Shown: piece after piece, positions 8,843 through 10,779 of the stretch
How positions within the stretch are numbered: position 1 is the first letter of the stretch
Layout: each line of letters opens with the position of its first letter
Made by a program: the position numbers and the translations under genes
Assembly: GCA_022560025.1 (NCBI GenBank)
Contig: JAFISE010000391.1
Coordinates: 1-10,779 of the forward strand
Direction: 5' to 3'
Length of the DNA stretch: 10,779 nucleotides
DNA from: Stagonosporopsis chrysanthemi
Taxonomy: Eukaryota; Ascomycota; Dothideomycetes; Pleosporales; Didymellaceae
Notes under the pieces: model-generated
The model's input: the letters and a program-made list of their open reading frames with translations, nothing else
Told to the model about the DNA's origin: nothing
The model's database searches: none

Positions 8843-10683
8843 CCTATCTATAACAAAGAAATACTTACTGTAATTAAGTACTTTAACAAGTAGTTTATAG
8901 AACTAAGACAGGTTAAAGATTTTATAGTTGTTACGAACTATAAGAATCTAGAGTACTTTTATATAACCTAGCTACTTTTAGAGTAACACCTTTAATAAGC
9001 AAGCTTGCTAAGCTATTTTAACCTTATATTTTTATACTAACCTAGCTTAATTAATAGTTAAGCTAATATATTGTCTAGACAGAAAAAACACGTTGCTATA
9101 TCTAAGCAAGACAAGTAATATTAAACTAGAGAGTTCTAACTTTTAAAACTATTTGCCTGTATTAAGTAATTAGAAGGGCAGAAAGAAGATAAAAAAGAAA
9201 AAGAAGCAGAAGCTAGAGTTCTATTTGCTATAAATATCTAGCTTAACACTATAGCAGTCTTTTTTAAAGTTGCTCTAGTAATAATATAGAGTAGTAACTA
9301 GCTAACTACTATTATACAGACGCTACAGCACAGACATAGACTACTACCTAAAGATACTTCTAATACACTAGATAAATTAAAGACAACTTAGAAAATAGTA
9401 GTAGTAGACAACTCTATATACTAGCTAGCTAAACAAGCTAAAATAAATAGCACTTAGAAACTTCTCTTTTAGTTAGGTATTAAGGCGTCTCTGTCTAAAT
9501 ACTTACTAGACAATTAAAGAAGGTTGTTATACTAGAGAAAGAAATAGGTCCTAGACTCTAAAGTATTGCAGGGCAAAATTATTAACAATACCTACTATTT
9601 ACTAATTACTAAGTACTTAGGTAGAGAAAATACCTACACTATACTTTTAAGAAACTACTTTTAGCTAAGAATATTATCTGCAATGTAAAGATTTATAGAA
9701 AACTACAACGTCTGTAAGAGAACTAAACTATAGCAGAAACTAAAACAAGGCTTACTAAAGCCTTTGCTACTCTTAGACAAGATATAGAAGGAAATATCTA
9801 TAGACTTTATAATAGACTTATTAGACAGTAGAGGCTTAAAGAACTTAATAGTAGTTATATATTAGTTGTCTAAAGATTAAGTCTTAATCTTACTACTAGA
9901 CCTTACTATTAAGACAGTAGCAGAGGTATTTATATCCTAAGTAGTAGTATACTATTAGGTACTAGAGGCTATAGTATCTAACTAGAGAGCCTAATTTATA
10001 AGCAACTTCTAGTATATAACATATAGAAAGTTAAGAATTAATAAGAGACTATTAACTGTACATTACCTTTAGATAGATAGAGCTACTAAATAAATAAACT
10101 TAGTAATAGAAGAGTAGCTTAGAGTATTTGTTAGCTAAGACTAGAAGGACTAGGCAGCGCTTATCTTAGTAGGCTAGATTGCAATCTAAGGAATAGTAGC
10201 TGTAGCTACTAGTATTAGCCTATTCTTCTTCTAGTACAGATATAATATAGATCCTATCTATAAAGACTTAGAAGAAAATATAAACGTTCTTAACTAAGAA
10301 GTATATAACTTAGTATAAATAGCAGTAGCTATAGTAGAAAAGTTTAAAGCTATGTTTTAATTTGTCTAGGCTAAGATAGCAGAGTTATAACAAGCTTTAG
10401 AACTCTATATAAATAGGCATAGAAAGAAATTCTTATAGTTTAGAGTAGAAGATAAAGTATAGTTAAAACTAGGCAACTACTTCTTAAATAATAAAGCTAG
10501 TTTGAAACTAAATTAAAAGAACTATAAGTTTATAGTCTTTACAGTAATCTCTTTTTATAATATTAAGCTTAATATTCTAAGAAAAATCTACTTATTATTC
10601 TACGTAGACTAATTACAACTGCATCTGCAGAATCTTCTAACAAGCTAGTAATCTAATAACTCTTAACTCTTGCTCTTAGTTAT
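8843..10683 (+). pseudogene. Second gypsy pol fragment: RNase H, integrase, C-terminal region
   Basis: This is part of a Ty3/gypsy polyprotein distinct from the one at the left. It opens inside RNase H with PIYNKE (kept Glu at 8858-8860), then TNYKNLEYF (Asp to Asn, 8936-8938) and ANILSRQ (Asp to Asn). A charged KKEKEAEAR linker leads to the integrase zinc region, where KYLGRENTYT and NYNVCKRTK have one His and one Cys read as Tyr. The integrase core keeps Asp 1 in SIDFI (9803-9805), has Asp 2 as Asn in VSN (9980-9982), and the Glu expected in the ATER.IN block as Lys (10088-10090). After the core, SLKLN..NYKFIVFTVIS and YVD.LQLH match the region before the C-terminal domain of such elements. 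A single frame holds throughout, with about fifty TAA or TAG stops and no indel that I can see. RT is missing on the left, and the frame stops matching at the right junction. Confidence 0.85.
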
Positions 10684-10779
10684 TGTAAGGGGCGTGCCGC
10701 TGAGGGCTATTGCTAGCGTAAACCAGATGAATTTAGTAGCGAATAACTATAGTGTAGTAGCCCCTTATTTATAGGAGCT
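10684..10779 (+). mobile_element. Probable start of a younger LTR (U3), not hypermutated
   Basis: At 10684 the gypsy coding similarity ends and the sequence begins TGTAAGGGGC, the TG start expected of an LTR and a type of start common in fungal gypsy LTRs. GC rises to 43 of 96 bases. CCA (10722) and two TGA occur here, against eight YCA/TGR sites in the preceding 10.68 kb. TAAGGGGC (10686-10693) has its exact reverse complement at 10760-10767, followed by a TATA-like TATTTATA (10766-10773) that could be a U3 promoter. Alternatives are a small foldback element or the edge of non-repeat sequence. The window ends too soon to decide. Confidence 0.45.
10766..10773 (+). promoter_or_regulatory. TATA-like box in the putative LTR
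   Basis: TATTTATA lies about 80 bases after the putative LTR start in the part that escaped hypermutation. That position would suit a U3 promoter. It is a short AT motif and nothing downstream is visible. Confidence 0.25.

Larger units (their letters stand above)
1..10683. other. RIP-like hypermutated AT-rich block
   Basis: The whole stretch is low in GC (17 of 60 in the first line), extremely rich in TpA and poor in CpG. By eye I find TCA only at 434, 3365, 7076 and 8191, CCA only at 2379, TGA only at 3179, 4746 and 10503, and no TGG, although ACA, GCA, TGT and TGC remain common. The stop codons in the recognisable transposon frames are TAA or TAG. This is what C-to-T change at CpA, on either strand, leaves behind, and it matches RIP as known in Pezizomycotina. 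It affects unrelated elements alike, so it acted after they were assembled or on each as a repeat. The pattern ends abruptly at about 10684. Confidence 0.9.

Noticed and set aside
1..10683. Mitochondrial DNA or a bacterial AT-rich genome
   Set aside because: The low GC comes from TpA excess and loss of YCA/TGR sites within nuclear-type gypsy and hAT elements. No mitochondrial or bacterial genes are present.
1..10683. A reassigned genetic code (TAA/TAG read as amino acids) explaining the many stops
   Set aside because: The stops fall at positions expected from Gln, Arg or Trp codons, catalytic residues are also changed, and non-coding sequence such as the LTR ends shows the same base change. 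Mutation explains all of it.
1..10779. CRISPR array, tRNA, rRNA or riboswitch
   Set aside because: I saw no regularly spaced repeats, no cloverleaf-like sequence and no conserved rRNA segments. The eukaryotic transposon content makes CRISPR or riboswitch calls inappropriate.

Overview
This window looks like heterochromatic, repeat-derived DNA from a filamentous ascomycete that has gone through repeat-induced point mutation (RIP) or a very similar C-to-T process. It is AT-rich (28% GC in the one line I counted), TpA is extremely common, and nearly every recognisable reading frame is full of TAA and TAG codons. The trinucleotides TCA, CCA, TGA and TGG are almost absent up to about position 10683. 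I see no intact gene, no rRNA or tRNA gene and no CRISPR array. What can be read is a graveyard of nested transposons.

Layout. (1) Positions 1-4031 are the 3' part of a plus-strand Ty3/gypsy chromovirus. It holds the end of reverse transcriptase, RNase H, integrase and a C-terminal chromodomain (to about 2243), then a 1.3-kb pol-to-LTR interval carrying an antisense coiled-coil reading frame (2374-2880), a polypurine tract (3574-3584) and a 444-bp LTR (3588-4031) bounded by a perfect 12-bp inverted repeat. (2) Positions 4032 to about 5780 are a minus-strand hAT transposase pseudogene. Its C-terminal part is cut off exactly at the LTR edge, so the gypsy element appears to have inserted into the hAT. 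(3) Positions 5993-7360 hold a degraded minus-strand reading frame of unknown family with a possible intron. (4) From 7360 to 8698 I see no assignable gene. (5) Positions 8699-8833 hold a small cluster of telomere-like CTAACC-type repeats in both orientations. (6) From 8843 to 10683 lies a second, different gypsy pol fragment, running in one frame with about fifty stops and no visible indel. It begins abruptly inside RNase H and is interrupted inside its C-terminal region. (7) From 10684 the composition changes sharply (45% GC) and the sequence starts TGTAAGGGGC. This is probably the edge of a younger, unmutated LTR, or a return to non-repeat sequence.

The parts are successive transposon insertions inactivated by directional point mutation, not an operating gene set. 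Catalytic codons are hit in all three main elements: both visible hAT aspartates read Asn, one gypsy integrase reads D/N/E and the other D/N/K. Identifications come from reading degraded translations by eye. Family-level calls (gypsy, hAT) are solid, element names are not attempted, and boundaries not fixed by LTR ends are approximate.
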